Source: JALYOC01 sp036675345 (lineage in GTDB: Bacteria; Myxococcota; Myxococcia; Myxococcales; Myxococcaceae). Taken from it: a stretch of DNA of 64,000 nucleotides. Positions 33,206 to 40,923 of this stretch are shown here, piece by piece; position 1 is the first letter of the stretch; each line of letters opens with the position of its first letter. The stretch lies in the NCBI GenBank assembly GCA_036675345.1, contig JAKFFE010000033.1, positions 62,001 to 126,000 on the forward strand, written 5' to 3'. The notes under the pieces were generated by a model. That model was not told where the DNA came from. It was given only the letters and a program-made list of their open reading frames with translations, and did not search any database. The translations under genes were made by a program, and so were the position numbers.

Positions 33206-35117
33206 GCCCAAGCGCCACACCCCCAGCATGTCGCCCGAGGCGTTCCAGGCCTTCTTCGAGGCGCTGGATCAGCCGGCCGCGCTCTGCGACGCGGAGCTGG
33301 GATTGCTGGCCAGCAACGCTGCCTTCCACCAGCTGTTCGGGACCACCCTCACCCAGGGCCAGAACATCGGCGCCCTGCTGGCCGGCAGCCTCACCGCCGC
33401 TCCGGCGGACGGGTCCACCTCCGAGGTGGCGGTGAAGGTGGCGGACGGACAGCAGGTGACCCTGGCCTTGACCCGGCGCGGCGAGACGGTGGCGGTGATG
33501 GCCCGCAACCTCTCCCGCCTGGTGGGCGGGGAACACCTGGCCGCCGCGGCGGGGGTGATCGCCGAGCACGCCCGGATGGAGCAGGCGCTGCTGGAGCTGG
33601 GCCGGGAGGTGGCCTCCGCCACCTCCGAGGAGGAGCTGGTGGCGGTGGTGGCCCGGGGGGTCAAGCACCTGTTCCCCGGCCGGACCTTCTGCGTGCGGAT
33701 CGCCGATCAGCGCACCCTGCAGCTGACCTCGCTGTACGCCGAGGGCCGGCTGCTGGACGGCGCCCCCGAGCAGCTGGTGTTCAAGCGCAGCGCCGCGGAG
33801 AAGACCCACCTGCGGGCGGACATCCTCCCCCGGGACAAGGTCCGGATCACCGAGGAGGAGATCCCGCTGCTGTTCACCGGCAGCGTGCGGTCGATCTGCG
33901 CCCCCCTGGTCGCCTCCGGACAGCTGTTCGGGGTGATCAACGTCGAGTACCCGGAGGGGCTGCCGGCGGATCTGGTCACCGACAACCAGCTGCTGATCCA
34001 GCTGGCCAACCAGGTGGCGGTGGGGGTCCGCAACGCCAAGCTGATCGACGAGCTGACCTTCGTCCGCAAGTACCTGGAGGAGCTGCTGGAGCACGCCAAT
34101 GCGCTGATCGTGGTCGCGGATCAGGAGCGGCGGGTGGTGGTGTTCAACCGGCAGATCGCCCGCATGACCGGCCTGGGCCGCGAGGAGGTCCTGGGCCAGG
34201 ACCTGCTGCAGTTCATCCCCGAATCCGAGCGGCTGCGGGTGATGCGGGTGATCGCCGCCTCCTTGCGCGGCGAACAGGTCTCCCACTTCGAGACCCGGGT
34301 GCTGGGACGGGGAGGCCGGGAGGTGCGGGTCTCCTTCTCCACCTCCGCGGTGCTCACCGCCCACGGGGCGGTGGAGGGGGTGATCGCCATCGGACAGGAT
34401 CTCACCCAGCTCAAGGAGCTGGAGAAGCGGGTGATCCAGGCAGAGAAGATGGCGTCCCTGGGCCAGCTGGCCGCCTCGGTGGTCCATGAGATCAACAACC
34501 CGATGACCGCGGTCACCGCCTACGCCGACTCGCTGCTGCAGAACGCGCGGGTGCGTCCCCAGCCGGACGGCGCCGAGCAGGAGAAGCTGAAGAAGATCCT
34601 CGACAACTCGCACCGGATCCTGCGCTTCACCCGGGATCTGGTCAGCTACGCCCGCCCCGCCCAGGATCGGGCGGAAGCGGTGGCGCTGCCGGACCTGCTG
34701 GACATGGCGGTGGGCTTCTGTGACCACACCCTGGTCCAGCACGGGGTCACCGTGGTCCGCGACTACGCGGTGGTGCCTCGGATCGAGGCGGTGAAGGGCA
34801 ACCTGGTGCAGGTGTTCGTGAACCTGATCACCAACGCCTGCCACGCGCTCAAGCCGGGCGGGACGGTGCAGCTGATCACCCGCGAGGAGACCGGGTTCGT
34901 CACCGTCCAGGTGCGGGACACCGGCTCCGGGATCCAGGCCGAACAGCTGGACCGGATCTTCGAGCCCTTCTTCACCACCAAGCCCGACGGGCGCGGGACC
35001 GGGCTGGGTCTCTCCATCGTCCAGGGGATCGTGGAGAAGCACGGAGGCACGATCGCGGTGGAGAGCCGGATCGGCGAGGGCACCACCTTTACCCTCAAGC
35101 TGCCGAAGATCGACTAG
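33195..35117 (+). CDS. Cytosolic PAS/GAF sensor histidine kinase
   Basis: A 640-residue kinase with no membrane helix. A PAS-like region at about 15-110 is followed by GAF at 125-290 (ALLELGREVASATSEEELVA), then PAS at 300-410 (EHANALIVVADQERRVVVFN). The H box is LAASVVHEINNPMTAVTAYA near residue 425; the N box is FVNLITNACHALKPGG, and G1/G2 VRDTGSGIQAEQLDRIFEPF and GTGLGLSIVQGIVEKHGG. The ATG at 33195 overlaps the preceding sensor gene by 11 bases, so expression is coupled. The two proteins share the GAF-PAS plan and may form one signalling unit. No response regulator gene is adjacent. Confidence 0.93.
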   Translation: MKTEPKRHTPSMSPEAFQAFFEALDQPAALCDAELGLLASNAAFHQLFGTTLTQGQNIGALLAGSLTAAPADGSTSEVAVKVADGQQVTLALTRRGETVAVMARNLSRLVGGEHLAAAAGVIAEHARMEQALLELGREVASATSEEELVAVVARGVKHLFPGRTFCVRIADQRTLQLTSLYAEGRLLDGAPEQLVFKRSAAEKTHLRADILPRDKVRITEEEIPLLFTGSVRSICAPLVASGQLFGVINVEYPEGLPADLVTDNQLLIQLANQVAVGVRNAKLIDELTFVRKYLEELLEHANALIVVADQERRVVVFNRQIARMTGLGREEVLGQDLLQFIPESERLRVMRVIAASLRGEQVSHFETRVLGRGGREVRVSFSTSAVLTAHGAVEGVIAIGQDLTQLKELEKRVIQAEKMASLGQLAASVVHEINNPMTAVTAYADSLLQNARVRPQPDGAEQEKLKKILDNSHRILRFTRDLVSYARPAQDRAEAVALPDLLDMAVGFCDHTLVQHGVTVVRDYAVVPRIEAVKGNLVQVFVNLITNACHALKPGGTVQLITREETGFVTVQVRDTGSGIQAEQLDRIFEPFFTTKPDGRGTGLGLSIVQGIVEKHGGTIAVESRIGEGTTFTLKLPKID

Positions 35118-35123
35118 GCCGGC

Positions 35124-36215
35124 TCAGGCCGCCTGGCGCAGGGTGTAGGCCCCGGGGCGGGACACCCGCGAGCGGGGCCGCCAGCTCAAGGTGTGCACCA
35201 GCATCAACACCAGGGTCGGGTAGGCCTCGTAGTAGTCGCGCAGCTCGTCCAGGAAGCCGAACACCGCGGTCAGCGCGATCAGCACCGGCAGCACCGCCAC
35301 CGACTGCTTGAGGAAGCGCGGCAGGGACTTCCAGCGCAAGAAGGCCAGCGCCGCCCCCGCCAGCCACAGCGACATCGCCCACAGTTCGTTGCGACGGGAG
35401 AGGTGTTCCCCCAGGGTCAGGGTGTGGTCCTCCCAGTGCAGCTCGAAGGAGACCCCCGGGTTGTCCCGGTACACCCAGCCCACCGCCAGCTTCACCGCCA
35501 CGAAGATCGCCAGCTGGGCGGCGGCCAGGCTCCAGAAGGTGCGGCGCGCCATCTTTTTGGACCACAGGTAGCGCAGGCCGAACACCCCCCACATCAGGAT
35601 GAAGGTCTCCTTGTTCAGGCAGCCGATCAGGAACACCGCCAGGTACCCGCCCCACCGCTCCCGGACCAGCAACCCCAGCCCCAGGGTCCACAGGAAGAGC
35701 CCGGGGAAATCGGAGAGGTAGCTGGCGTAGTAGAAGCAGGGAGGCAGCCCTACCAGCAGCAGCACCGTGGCCGCGTCCTTGCGCCAACGGCTGGGCGGGA
35801 ACACCCCGTCGTGCAGCCAGCGGAAGGCGAACACCAGCCCCACCAGGGCGGCGAACATCAGCACCCCGGCGATGGCGTACTGGGGCAGCAGCGCTTGCTC
35901 CCACTGGCCGCGCCGTAGGAAGCCCTGGACCAGGGCGTTGCCGGCCATCCCCTCCCCCAGCGCCAGGCGGGTCCCCTCCGGGAGGGCGGCGTGCAACCCC
36001 CGGATGGCCAGCGGCACCAGGAACCGGGTCACGTACGGCTTGTGCGCCCGCCCCTCCACCACGTCCCCGAACATCGCCCGGTGGTAGGTGTTGATCCCCG
36101 GATCCCGGATGAACACCCAGAACACGTGGAGGGTGAGCCCCGCGCACAGGGCCACGAACACTACCCGGTACAGGGCCAGGGCCAGCCGTCGGGTCGAAGT
36201 CTCGCTCTTCTCCAT
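35124..36215 (-). CDS. Polytopic membrane protein of unknown function (GT-C-like layout)
   Basis: A 363-residue protein with about nine to ten membrane helices, including VVFVALCAGLTLHVFWVFI and AIAGVLMFAALVGLVFAFRW. A hydrophilic loop near residues 35-70 holds DPGINTYHRAMFGDVVEG with acidic residues that could act in catalysis, as in GT-C-fold glycosyltransferases, but no diagnostic motif is clear. CLNKETFILMWGVFGL lies near the middle. It converges with the histidine kinase gene, 6 bases apart. A transporter or an O-antigen-like membrane enzyme are both possible. Confidence 0.7.
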   Translation of the reverse strand: MEKSETSTRRLALALYRVVFVALCAGLTLHVFWVFIRDPGINTYHRAMFGDVVEGRAHKPYVTRFLVPLAIRGLHAALPEGTRLALGEGMAGNALVQGFLRRGQWEQALLPQYAIAGVLMFAALVGLVFAFRWLHDGVFPPSRWRKDAATVLLLVGLPPCFYYASYLSDFPGLFLWTLGLGLLVRERWGGYLAVFLIGCLNKETFILMWGVFGLRYLWSKKMARRTFWSLAAAQLAIFVAVKLAVGWVYRDNPGVSFELHWEDHTLTLGEHLSRRNELWAMSLWLAGAALAFLRWKSLPRFLKQSVAVLPVLIALTAVFGFLDELRDYYEAYPTLVLMLVHTLSWRPRSRVSRPGAYTLRQAA

Positions 36216-36263
36216 GCGCGGACCCGGGAGGCTACCGAAAAAGGGGGCCGGCTGCCGGGGAGC

Positions 36264-36932
36264 TCAGGCCAGTCCACGCCAGCCGTGCTTGGGGGAGAGC
36301 ACCGCGATCACGGTGACCATCCGCCGGGCCGGCTGGAGCTGGACCACCGCCCGGTAGTCGTCCACCCGGACCATCAGCGTCGGCTCGGGGCCTCCGGAGA
36401 TCGCCTGCAGCCAGGTGGAGGTCAGGGGCAGCTCGTGGGCCACCAGCTGCGCGGCGTTCTGCAGGCTGGCGTGCAGCTCCCGGCTGATCGACTCCGGGAA
36501 GGAGGTGAGGATCTGCTGCATGTCCGCGGGGATGGTCAGCTGGAAGGGACCGGGGGACGGCGGCCGCTGGGCGGACTTCCAGCGCAACAGCTCGGCGCGG
36601 ACCTCGGCCAGCACCCGGGGGTGGTCCTCTCCCTTGCGCAGCGAGGCGACGATGCTCCGCAACGGCAGGTCGGGCCCGCCGGCCGTGGAGACGATCATCA
36701 CCGGCAGGGCGGACCACTCCTCGGTGGTGCGCAGATGACGGTAGAAGGTCCAGCCGTCCATCCCCGGCAACACCAGGTCCAGCAGGATCAGGTCCGGAAG
36801 CGGCTGCTCCCGCAGGGTGTGGAGAGCCGCCTCGCCGCTCTCGGCACGGGCCACGGTCCAGCCCTGCTCACGCAGCAGTGAGCCCAGCCGCTCGGCCCAC
36901 ACCGCGTCGTCCTCGATGAGCAGTACCCGCAT
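36264..36932 (-). CDS. Response regulator with unclassified C-terminal domain
   Basis: A 222-residue protein. The receiver (1-105) has the acidic pair in LLIEDDAVWAE, the phospho-Asp in LILLDLVLPGMDGW near residue 53 and a Ser in VMIVSTAGG. The conserved KP Lys is replaced by a context of LRKGEDHPRVL. Residues 120-222 form an alpha/beta domain I do not recognise (QILTSFPESISRELHASLQN, MVRVDDYRAVVQLQPARRMV). No DNA-binding motif is seen, so output may be by protein contact. It lies 47 bases past the membrane protein gene start and upstream of the MshEN-like gene on the same strand. Confidence 0.85.
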   Translation of the reverse strand: MRVLLIEDDAVWAERLGSLLREQGWTVARAESGEAALHTLREQPLPDLILLDLVLPGMDGWTFYRHLRTTEEWSALPVMIVSTAGGPDLPLRSIVASLRKGEDHPRVLAEVRAELLRWKSAQRPPSPGPFQLTIPADMQQILTSFPESISRELHASLQNAAQLVAHELPLTSTWLQAISGGPEPTLMVRVDDYRAVVQLQPARRMVTVIAVLSPKHGWRGLA

Positions 36933-37018
36933 CGGGACTCAAATGCCGGGCCGGAGGCCCTTGCACAAGGGACGCTCTGCCCGGTCGAGCCGGGCACGAA
37001 TGCCCGCCTGCCCAGCGG

Positions 37019-37936
37019 TCAGGTGCCGTCTTCGGCCTCCGCCAGGGCCTTGGCGAACTCCTCGCGGGTGATGAGGCCCTTGTCCGCCATCAGCCGCAGC
37101 AGGGTCCAGAACTTCAGCTCCAGCCGCTCGACCGGATCCGGCGCCTCCTTGGACCCGAACAGGTAGTCCAGGTCGCTGCGGAGGTGATCCACCGGGGTGG
37201 ACCGCTTGGCGGCGGCCGGGGCCAGCACCGGCGGGGCGGGGGCCTTACCCGGGGTGGCGGCGGAGAAGAGGTCGTCCAGGTCATCGGCCGGGACCGGCTC
37301 CACCCCCTCCAGCAGCTCCCCTTCGATGATGTCCTCGTCCGGGGCCGCCGTCCCCTCCCGGGAGAGGGAGACGCTGCCGCCGCCGGCCTTGGAGTGGATC
37401 ACCATCACGGTGTCCCCCACCGCCTGATCCGGATTCACCTTGTGGTAGTAGCGCGCGATCGCGCCCCGCACCGCGGACAGCGGCGCCAACCGGGGGGCGA
37501 CCTTGAGTCCGGTGGTGAACTCGATCTCCTCGATCGCGGGGACGTTGAGGGGGTCGCTCATCGCCACCAGCAGCTGCTTGCGCGGCTGGGCCTTGCCGCC
37601 GGGCTTGGCCTTCTCCCCGGATCCACCACTGGCCGCGGCGGTCATCGCGAACGGGAACAGGTCGTGCTGCTCGCAGAACTGGGCGCGGAGCATGTGGATC
37701 GCGGACCACTCCGGCTGGGTGGCCTTCAGGTCCACCAGCGGGATCCCCAGCGCGTCCGTCAGGGCGTGCGCCAGCTGCTCCTCCGAGAGGAAGCCCTTCT
37801 GGATCAGCGCCACCCCCAGCCGCTGGCGGGTCTGGCGCTGATGGGCCAGCCCCTCCTCCAGCTGCGCCGGGGTGATCAGCGCACGCTCCACCAACAACTC
37901 GCCGATCCGTTTGCGGGCCATTCTTCGGAGAGCCAT
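37019..37936 (-). CDS. Stand-alone MshEN / T2SSE N-terminal-domain protein
   Basis: A 305-residue protein. Residues 8-75 carry two tandem copies of the MshEN pattern: RIGELLVERALITPAQLEEG and RLGVALIQKGFLSEEQLAHA, followed by ALGIPLVDL. In GspE-like ATPases this domain can bind cyclic di-GMP. Here no ATPase domain follows; residues 90-190 look like a second subdomain (KQLLVAMSDPLNVPAIEEIE), then acidic and Pro/Ala linkers and a C-terminal helical motif GLITREEFAKALAEAEDG. The ATG at 37936 is chosen by position of the repeat. A cyclic di-GMP effector role is inference, supported by PilZ genes in the same window. Confidence 0.78.
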   Translation of the reverse strand: MALRRMARKRIGELLVERALITPAQLEEGLAHQRQTRQRLGVALIQKGFLSEEQLAHALTDALGIPLVDLKATQPEWSAIHMLRAQFCEQHDLFPFAMTAAASGGSGEKAKPGGKAQPRKQLLVAMSDPLNVPAIEEIEFTTGLKVAPRLAPLSAVRGAIARYYHKVNPDQAVGDTVMVIHSKAGGGSVSLSREGTAAPDEDIIEGELLEGVEPVPADDLDDLFSAATPGKAPAPPVLAPAAAKRSTPVDHLRSDLDYLFGSKEAPDPVERLELKFWTLLRLMADKGLITREEFAKALAEAEDGT

Positions 37937-38077
37937 AACAGACGTTTCCCGCCCGCCCAAAAATGCGGGGGATCTGTGGGCCCAAGACCCAGCCTTGCGC
38001 ATCCCCAATCCGGTGCGCAAGCCCGCTTGGTGAGCGAATATGCTAGCGATATCGGGGATTTAACCTCCGCCAGCGCC

Positions 38078-38106
38078 TTGACACCACTTTCTACCGGTAC
38101 TTAGAT
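38078..38106 (+). promoter_or_regulatory. Strong sigma-70-type promoter of the ExbB-ExbD-ExbD operon
   Basis: TTGACA at 38078-38083, an exact 17-base spacer and TTAGAT at 38101-38106 give a near-consensus housekeeping promoter. Start of transcription is expected near 38113, which leaves a leader of about 105 bases before the ATG at 38218. It lies in the longest gene-free stretch near the operon (37937-38217). Confidence 0.75.
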
Positions 38107-38152
38107 TGGCGCCCTCGAAAGGAACCGGTTCTTGTGGCGGGTGTCCACGACC

Positions 38153-38196
38153 GGTGAGGGAACGGCTCACCGTTCCTGCGGCTCCGAGTTCCGGAG
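38153..38196 (+). ncRNA. Structured 5' leader with mutually exclusive hairpins
   Basis: GGTGAG (38153-38158) can pair with CTCACC (38166-38171), while GGAACG (38159-38164), which lies in that loop, can pair with CGTTCC (38171-38176). The two stems cannot form together. A third stem, CTCCG/CGGAG at 38182-38186 and 38192-38196, lies 10 bases before the GGAG ribosome site. The arrangement could set translation or stability of the exbB-like mRNA. It matches no riboswitch class that I know. Confidence 0.35.
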
Positions 38197-38217
38197 TCGC
38201 TTTACTGGAGATAATCG

Positions 38218-38973
38218 ATGAACGTGGGGTCTTTGAAGTCCCTGGTGCTGCTGGCGGCGGAGGTTGGTCACGGGAGTGACCGCGGACTCTTTGAAGAGCT
38301 CGCGGCACGCTGGGAGGCAGGCCGTTGGGGCATGTACCCCATCGCGGTCTGTCTGGTGATCGCGATCGCGATCATGATCGAACGCGCGATCGTCCTCTAC
38401 TTCTCCGCGTCCATCAACAAGGACGGGTTTCTGCGTGGGCTGAAGAAGCACATCTACGCGGGCGACCTGGACAAGGCGATCAACTACGTGGCCGGCCAGA
38501 AGCCGACCCCGTTGACCAATGTGATCAAGGCCGGGCTGATGAACGTCCCCAAGGGCGAGGAGGAGGTCCAGGCGGCTCTGGACGAGGCCTCCCTGCGCGA
38601 GTCTCCGAAGCTGGAGGCGCGGACCGGTTATCTGGCCATGCTGGGCAACGCGGCGATGCTCGCCGGTCTGCTCGGAACCGTGTCCGGTCTGATCGCCTGC
38701 TTCGAGGCGGTCGGCTCCGGCACGGTGAACCCGGCCGACAAGGCGACCATTCTCGCCAACGGCATCTCGGAGGCCATGAACTGCACCGGCTTCGGGCTGC
38801 TGACCGCGATCCCGGCGCTGGTGATGTTCTCGGTCCTCAACGGCCGCACCCAGCACCTGATCAACGACATCAACGAGACCTCGGTCTCCGTGCTCAACCT
38901 GATCGTCCAGAACAAGGACAAGTTCCGCACCGCCACCGTGCCCGCCACCCGAGGCCACTCCGACGAGGAGTAG
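38218..38973 (+). CDS. ExbB/TolQ/MotA-family proton channel subunit (AglR-like)
   Basis: A 251-residue inner membrane protein. A first membrane helix at about residues 38-60 (MYPIAVCLVIAIAIMIERAI) is followed by a long cytoplasmic loop (KKHIYAGDLDKAINYVAG), then two helices at about 140-165 (LAMLGNAAMLAGLLGTVSGL) and 185-210. The GLLGTVSG and TAIPALVMF blocks are the family signature; a threonine/serine-lined proton path is expected. The gene order of one ExbB and two ExbD matches aglR-aglQ-aglS of the myxobacterial gliding motor and also other Tol/Exb clusters, so the exact role is open. It has a strong promoter and GGAG ribosome site. Confidence 0.92.
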   Translation: MNVGSLKSLVLLAAEVGHGSDRGLFEELAARWEAGRWGMYPIAVCLVIAIAIMIERAIVLYFSASINKDGFLRGLKKHIYAGDLDKAINYVAGQKPTPLTNVIKAGLMNVPKGEEEVQAALDEASLRESPKLEARTGYLAMLGNAAMLAGLLGTVSGLIACFEAVGSGTVNPADKATILANGISEAMNCTGFGLLTAIPALVMFSVLNGRTQHLINDINETSVSVLNLIVQNKDKFRTATVPATRGHSDEE

Positions 38974-38988
38974 TCCCAGGTGAAACTT

Positions 38989-39059
38989 CCGGGGAGCGAC
39001 GGTGTCGTGATCCCCGGGATTGGAACTTGAACCAGGCGGGGTGGGTTTTTCCCACCCCG
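38989..39059 (+). other. Two strong hairpins in the exbB-exbD spacer
   Basis: The 102-base gap holds two stems. The first pairs CCGGGGA (38989-38995) with TCCCCGG (39011-39017), with an inner CGAC/GTCG stem. The second is a 9-base perfect stem, CGGGGTGGG (39037-39045) and CCCACCCCG (39051-39059), with a TTTTT loop. No T-run follows, so they are less likely terminators than RNA-stabilising or processing elements that could give the channel subunit mRNA a different level from its partners. Confidence 0.5.
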
Positions 39060-39075
39060 GGAAGTGAGGAGTGCG

Positions 39076-39558
39076 ATGGCCGGCGGAATGGACCTGGGGA
39101 CAGGTGGCAAAGGTGGAAAGAAGGCGCTGGACGCCTCGATCAACCTGGTCCCCTTCATTGACTTGATGGCGGTGACGATCAGCTTCCTGATCATGACCGC
39201 GGTGTGGACGCAGATCGGGCGGCTGCAGGTGTCGCAGTCCGGCGCCAGCGCGGCGGCGGAGGAGACCACCGAAGATACCTCGGTGCCGATCACCCTGGTG
39301 GTGACCGAGAAGGAGCTGCGGCTGCAGGCCGGCCCCACCACCTTCGATCCGATCCCGGTGACCCGGGACGGGCAGGCCCGGATCGAGCTGGTCCGCTTCA
39401 CGGAGAAGATGACCGAGGTGAAGGGCCAGCTGCCCTCCCCACCCACGGCGATCACCGTGCAGACCGAAGACACGGTGAAGTACGAGGACCTGGTCCGGAT
39501 CATCGACCAGTGCAAGGCGCTGGGGTTGGAGAACGTCTCGCTGGCAGCGGTGGGCTAA
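39076..39558 (+). CDS. ExbD/TolR-family protein, first copy
   Basis: A 160-residue protein with a basic N-terminus, one membrane helix at about 25-48 (LVPFIDLMAVTISFLIMTAV) and a periplasmic domain. The Asp in PFIDLM is at the usual position of the proton-carrying Asp of TolR and ExbD. The periplasmic part contains VPITLVVTEKELRLQ and a C-terminal DLVRIIDQCKALGLENVSLA, as in the family. The ATG at 39076 is chosen over a GTG at 39064 because GAGGAG lies just before it. It is separated from the ExbD2 gene by 3 bases. Confidence 0.92.
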   Translation: MAGGMDLGTGGKGGKKALDASINLVPFIDLMAVTISFLIMTAVWTQIGRLQVSQSGASAAAEETTEDTSVPITLVVTEKELRLQAGPTTFDPIPVTRDGQARIELVRFTEKMTEVKGQLPSPPTAITVQTEDTVKYEDLVRIIDQCKALGLENVSLAAVG

Positions 39559-39561
39559 CAG

Positions 39562-40158
39562 ATGCCGATCAAGGTTCCTGGCAAGCGGTACGGAAAGCGG
39601 CTGGAGCGAAGCAAGGTCTTCGGCGGCGGCGGCCATGGGAAGAAGCAGCAGTTCGCGGACCTGCTGGTCACCCCGCTGGTCGACATGTTCGTGATCATCG
39701 TGCTCTTCCTGATCGCCAACTTCTCGGCGACCGGGGAGGTGCTGAACATGACCAACGACATCCAGCTCCCCGAGGCCTCCAACGTGAAGGAGATCGAGCT
39801 GGCCCCGGTGGTGATGGTCTCCTCCACCGAGGTGACCATCAACAGCAAGCGGATCGGCAGCATCGAGGAGCTGACCCGCGACGAGACCTACCTCAACATC
39901 CCGGGGCTGGAAGAAGAGCTGCGGCTGATGAAGAAGCAGTACGAAGACCTGCACGCGATGGCCAACGACACCGAGAACGCCTTCAAGGGTGACGTGAACA
40001 TCCAGGCCCACAAGGACGTGCAGTTCAAGATCATCAAGCGGGTGATGTTCTCCTGCGCCACCGCCGGCTACGGAAACATCAACTTCGCCACCCTGCAGAA
40101 GGGCGATCCCTCCGCGCTGGCCGCCGAGGGCGCCACCGCCGCCACCGGCGCCCCGTAG
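39562..40158 (+). CDS. ExbD/TolR-family protein, second copy, with insertion
   Basis: A 198-residue protein. The N-terminus is basic (about 30 residues, GKRYGKRLERSKVFGGGGHG), one membrane helix spans about 33-55 with LVTPLVDMFVIIVLFLIANF; the Asp in LVDMF is the expected proton carrier. The periplasmic domain is longer than in copy one, with an added helical segment near 120-145 (LEEELRLMKKQYEDLHAMAN), and ends AATGAP. Having two different ExbD proteins suggests a hetero-assembly around one channel, as in the Agl motor. A terminator follows. Confidence 0.92.
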   Translation: MPIKVPGKRYGKRLERSKVFGGGGHGKKQQFADLLVTPLVDMFVIIVLFLIANFSATGEVLNMTNDIQLPEASNVKEIELAPVVMVSSTEVTINSKRIGSIEELTRDETYLNIPGLEEELRLMKKQYEDLHAMANDTENAFKGDVNIQAHKDVQFKIIKRVMFSCATAGYGNINFATLQKGDPSALAAEGATAATGAP

Positions 40159-40182
40159 GGTTCCAGCCTTGAAGTGAAGAAC

Positions 40183-40221
40183 GGCGCGTTCCTCCACGGT
40201 GAGGGACGCGCCGCTTCGTTT
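40183..40221. terminator. Bidirectional-type terminator between ExbD2 and the MarR gene
   Basis: GGCGCGTTCCTC at 40183-40194 pairs with GAGGGACGCGCC at 40201-40212 across a 6-base loop (12 pairs, one T-G). A GCTTCGTTT stretch follows on the plus strand and GAAGTGAAGAA precedes it, giving a purine-rich side for the minus strand. It lies between convergent stop codons and probably serves both genes. Confidence 0.7.
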
Positions 40222-40236
40222 GCGGGACCCGGTTGG

Positions 40237-40713
40237 TTACTGCGGCTTGCGGGCGGCGCGGGTCCGCTGGGCGTCCACGATCCGCTCCAGCAGGGCCAGG
40301 AAGGTGTCCCGCTCCGGCGGGGTGAGCGGCAGCAGCAACGATCCGACCCGCTGCTGGATCGCCTGATCCGCCTGTTCGGCCATCGCCCGTCCCTGCTCGG
40401 TGAGGTGCACCCGCACCACCCGCCGGTCATCCTCCCAGCGGTCGCGCCACACCAGCTCCAGCTCCTCCAGCCGATCCACCAGCCGGGTGGTCTTGGAGAC
40501 CGAGGTCCCCAGCCGGCGGGTGACCTGGTTCACGCTCAGCAGCCCCTCCGAGCGCAGCCACCACAGCGCCTCCAGGTGCAGGGTGCGCAGCCCCCGCGGG
40601 CGGCGGATCTCGGTGAAGGGGTTGGACAGCGCCCCCGCCCGCGCCGCATCCACGATCAAGCCCTGGAGTCGGCCCAGCTGGGGAACTGCTTCCTGGGAGG
40701 TTCCTGACTGCAT
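40237..40713 (-). CDS. MarR-family transcription regulator
   Basis: A 158-residue winged-helix protein. The helix-turn-helix lies at about 55-95 (LLSVNQVTRRLGTSVSKTTR), with the wing in DRWEDDRRVVRVHLTEQG, and dimer helices at both ends (RVGSLLLPLTPPERDTFLAL). The ATG at 40713 has a GGAGAT site 6 bases upstream, so it is preferred over in-frame starts 10 codons earlier. It is divergent from the lipoprotein gene at 40924 across 210 bases that hold its likely target promoter. Ligand unknown. Confidence 0.92.
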   Translation of the reverse strand: MQSGTSQEAVPQLGRLQGLIVDAARAGALSNPFTEIRRPRGLRTLHLEALWWLRSEGLLSVNQVTRRLGTSVSKTTRLVDRLEELELVWRDRWEDDRRVVRVHLTEQGRAMAEQADQAIQQRVGSLLLPLTPPERDTFLALLERIVDAQRTRAARKPQ

Positions 40714-40923
40714 TGGATCTCCACGCACGGTCATGGGCTGCACCCGGGGTAGAGCCGCCGGCGGCGCGCTGTGACCCTCCGGCCCGTCCGCCCCGTCGGA
40801 CGGAGCTCAACCAGGGAGACGTCCCGGGACCCTCCCTCTCCAATGAATTCCCCTACTTCGAACTGGCCCAGCTTCGGCAACGGCGCCCTCCGGATTTTCA
40901 CCCCCACAACCCCGGAGAGACCC

